11,110 nucleotides of DNA, taken from assembly GCA_964441595.1 (NCBI GenBank), contig CAYTXM010000018.1, positions 1 to 11,110 on the forward strand, given 5' to 3'. The stretch is from DAOVIY01 sp964441595 (GTDB taxonomy: Bacteria; Patescibacteriota; Minisyncoccia; UBA6257). The translations under genes were made by a program, and so were the position numbers. Below the pieces are notes generated by a model. The model made no database searches, had not been told where the DNA came from, and worked only from the letters and a program-made list of their open reading frames with translations. Shown here in pieces: positions 10,966 to 11,110 of the stretch (position 1 is its first letter; each line of letters begins with the position of its first letter).

Positions 10966-11110
10966 CTATCTTCGTGCACCTCCTCCTCTGCCTTGGCCTC
11001 TGCCATCTTGAGGTCCTTTACCAAGCCCTCTTCCTCTGCCTGCACCCATTCCTCTTCCCATTCCCATTTCCCTTTCATTAAACGGCGGCGATTGATGAGC
11101 AGATAAAGTT
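10966..11110 (-). CDS. Gly/Arg-rich low-complexity protein, C-terminal end (runs off right edge)
   Basis: The last 47 codons of a gene whose start lies outside the window. The tail consists of GMGRGMGAGRGRGLGKG-type repeats and ends GQGRGGGARR; every third residue or so is Gly, and basic residues alternate with it. Just before, SPPFNEREM is more ordinary sequence. Such tails occur in DUF5320-like small proteins common in anaerobes and in RNA-binding RGG-type proteins; I lean to the former without certainty. The segment is clearly richer in G+C than its surroundings because of Gly and Arg codons, so that by itself is no evidence of transfer. A second reading frame is also open across this DNA (see rejected items). 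It stops with TAG at 10966-10968. Confidence 0.65.
   Translation of the reverse strand, partial: TLSAHQSPPFNEREMGMGRGMGAGRGRGLGKGPQDGRGQGRGGGARR

Noticed and set aside
10950..11078. Glu-rich open frame starting MKGKWEWEEE on the minus strand at the right edge
   Set aside because: It overlaps the Gly/Arg-rich frame in another phase. The Gly/Arg-rich frame matches a known kind of protein tail, while this one has no Shine-Dalgarno and is what a GGA/AGA-rich repeat gives when shifted by one or two bases.
1..11110. Genetic code 25 (TGA = Gly) for the whole organism
   Set aside because: The many intact genes contain no in-frame TGA although Gly is common in them; in genomes that recode TGA it should interrupt these frames often. 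Only the SDR pseudogene has one.
1..11110. CRISPR array, insertion sequence or prophage
   Set aside because: No regularly spaced repeats, transposase, integrase or phage structural gene is visible; the Cas4-like nuclease alone is not evidence of CRISPR.

Overview
The window is strongly AT-rich. All but one of its protein genes lie on the minus strand, in tightly packed operons. No ribosomal RNA, tRNA, CRISPR array or insertion sequence was seen. The protein families (DUF5652, DUF3175, DUF167/YggU, GerMN, DUF3850, a stand-alone ATP-cone, a short IspE, RarA, a small ferritin-like protein) and the very short intergenic gaps suggest a Patescibacteria/CPR-type genome, probably Parcubacteria-like. 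This is inferred from gene content, not from a phylogenetic marker. All 18 stop codons I read are TAA (13) or TAG (5); none is TGA.

Layout in transcription order from the right edge (minus strand unless stated). The window opens inside a Gly/Arg-rich protein (10966-11110). Next comes a group made of a MazG-type pyrophosphohydrolase, a DUF3850 (ASCH/PUA-like) protein, a BaiN/HI0933 flavoprotein and a stand-alone ATP-cone protein, closed by a hairpin terminator (8639-8668). An M23 (LytM) murein hydrolase with an N-terminal membrane anchor follows. A long gene series then runs from about 7505 to 4583: small ferritin-like protein, DUF3175 protein, broken short-chain dehydrogenase, 43-residue membrane microprotein, Cas4/RecB-like PD-(D/E)XK nuclease, GerMN-domain protein, DUF167 protein, 41-residue basic microprotein and DUF5652 membrane protein. 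A terminator at 4543-4570 ends it. rarA has its own extended -10 promoter placed so that the mRNA would be nearly leaderless.

The one plus-strand gene is a PlsC-type acyltransferase (2546-3259). It has a consensus-like promoter, a very strong Shine-Dalgarno sequence and a terminator shared with the convergent rarA. Upstream of it, divergently oriented, is a gene-free interval of about 450 bases. On the minus strand this interval has a good promoter, an 11-bp long-range closing stem and a 16-bp terminator hairpin, the layout of a structured small RNA of about 255 nt. Beyond it lie ispE (MEP isoprenoid pathway), a CaCA-family cation exchanger with altered ion-ligand positions, and the start of a lipoprotein gene that runs off the left edge.

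The genes are mostly housekeeping: envelope lipid and peptidoglycan work, nucleotide-pool cleaning, replication-fork repair, isoprenoid precursors and iron/redox handling. The points most worth attention are the unassigned small RNA, the microproteins missed by length cut-offs, the SDR remnant with a TGA at a conserved glycine, the unusual exchanger, and the ferritin-like/DUF3175 pair.
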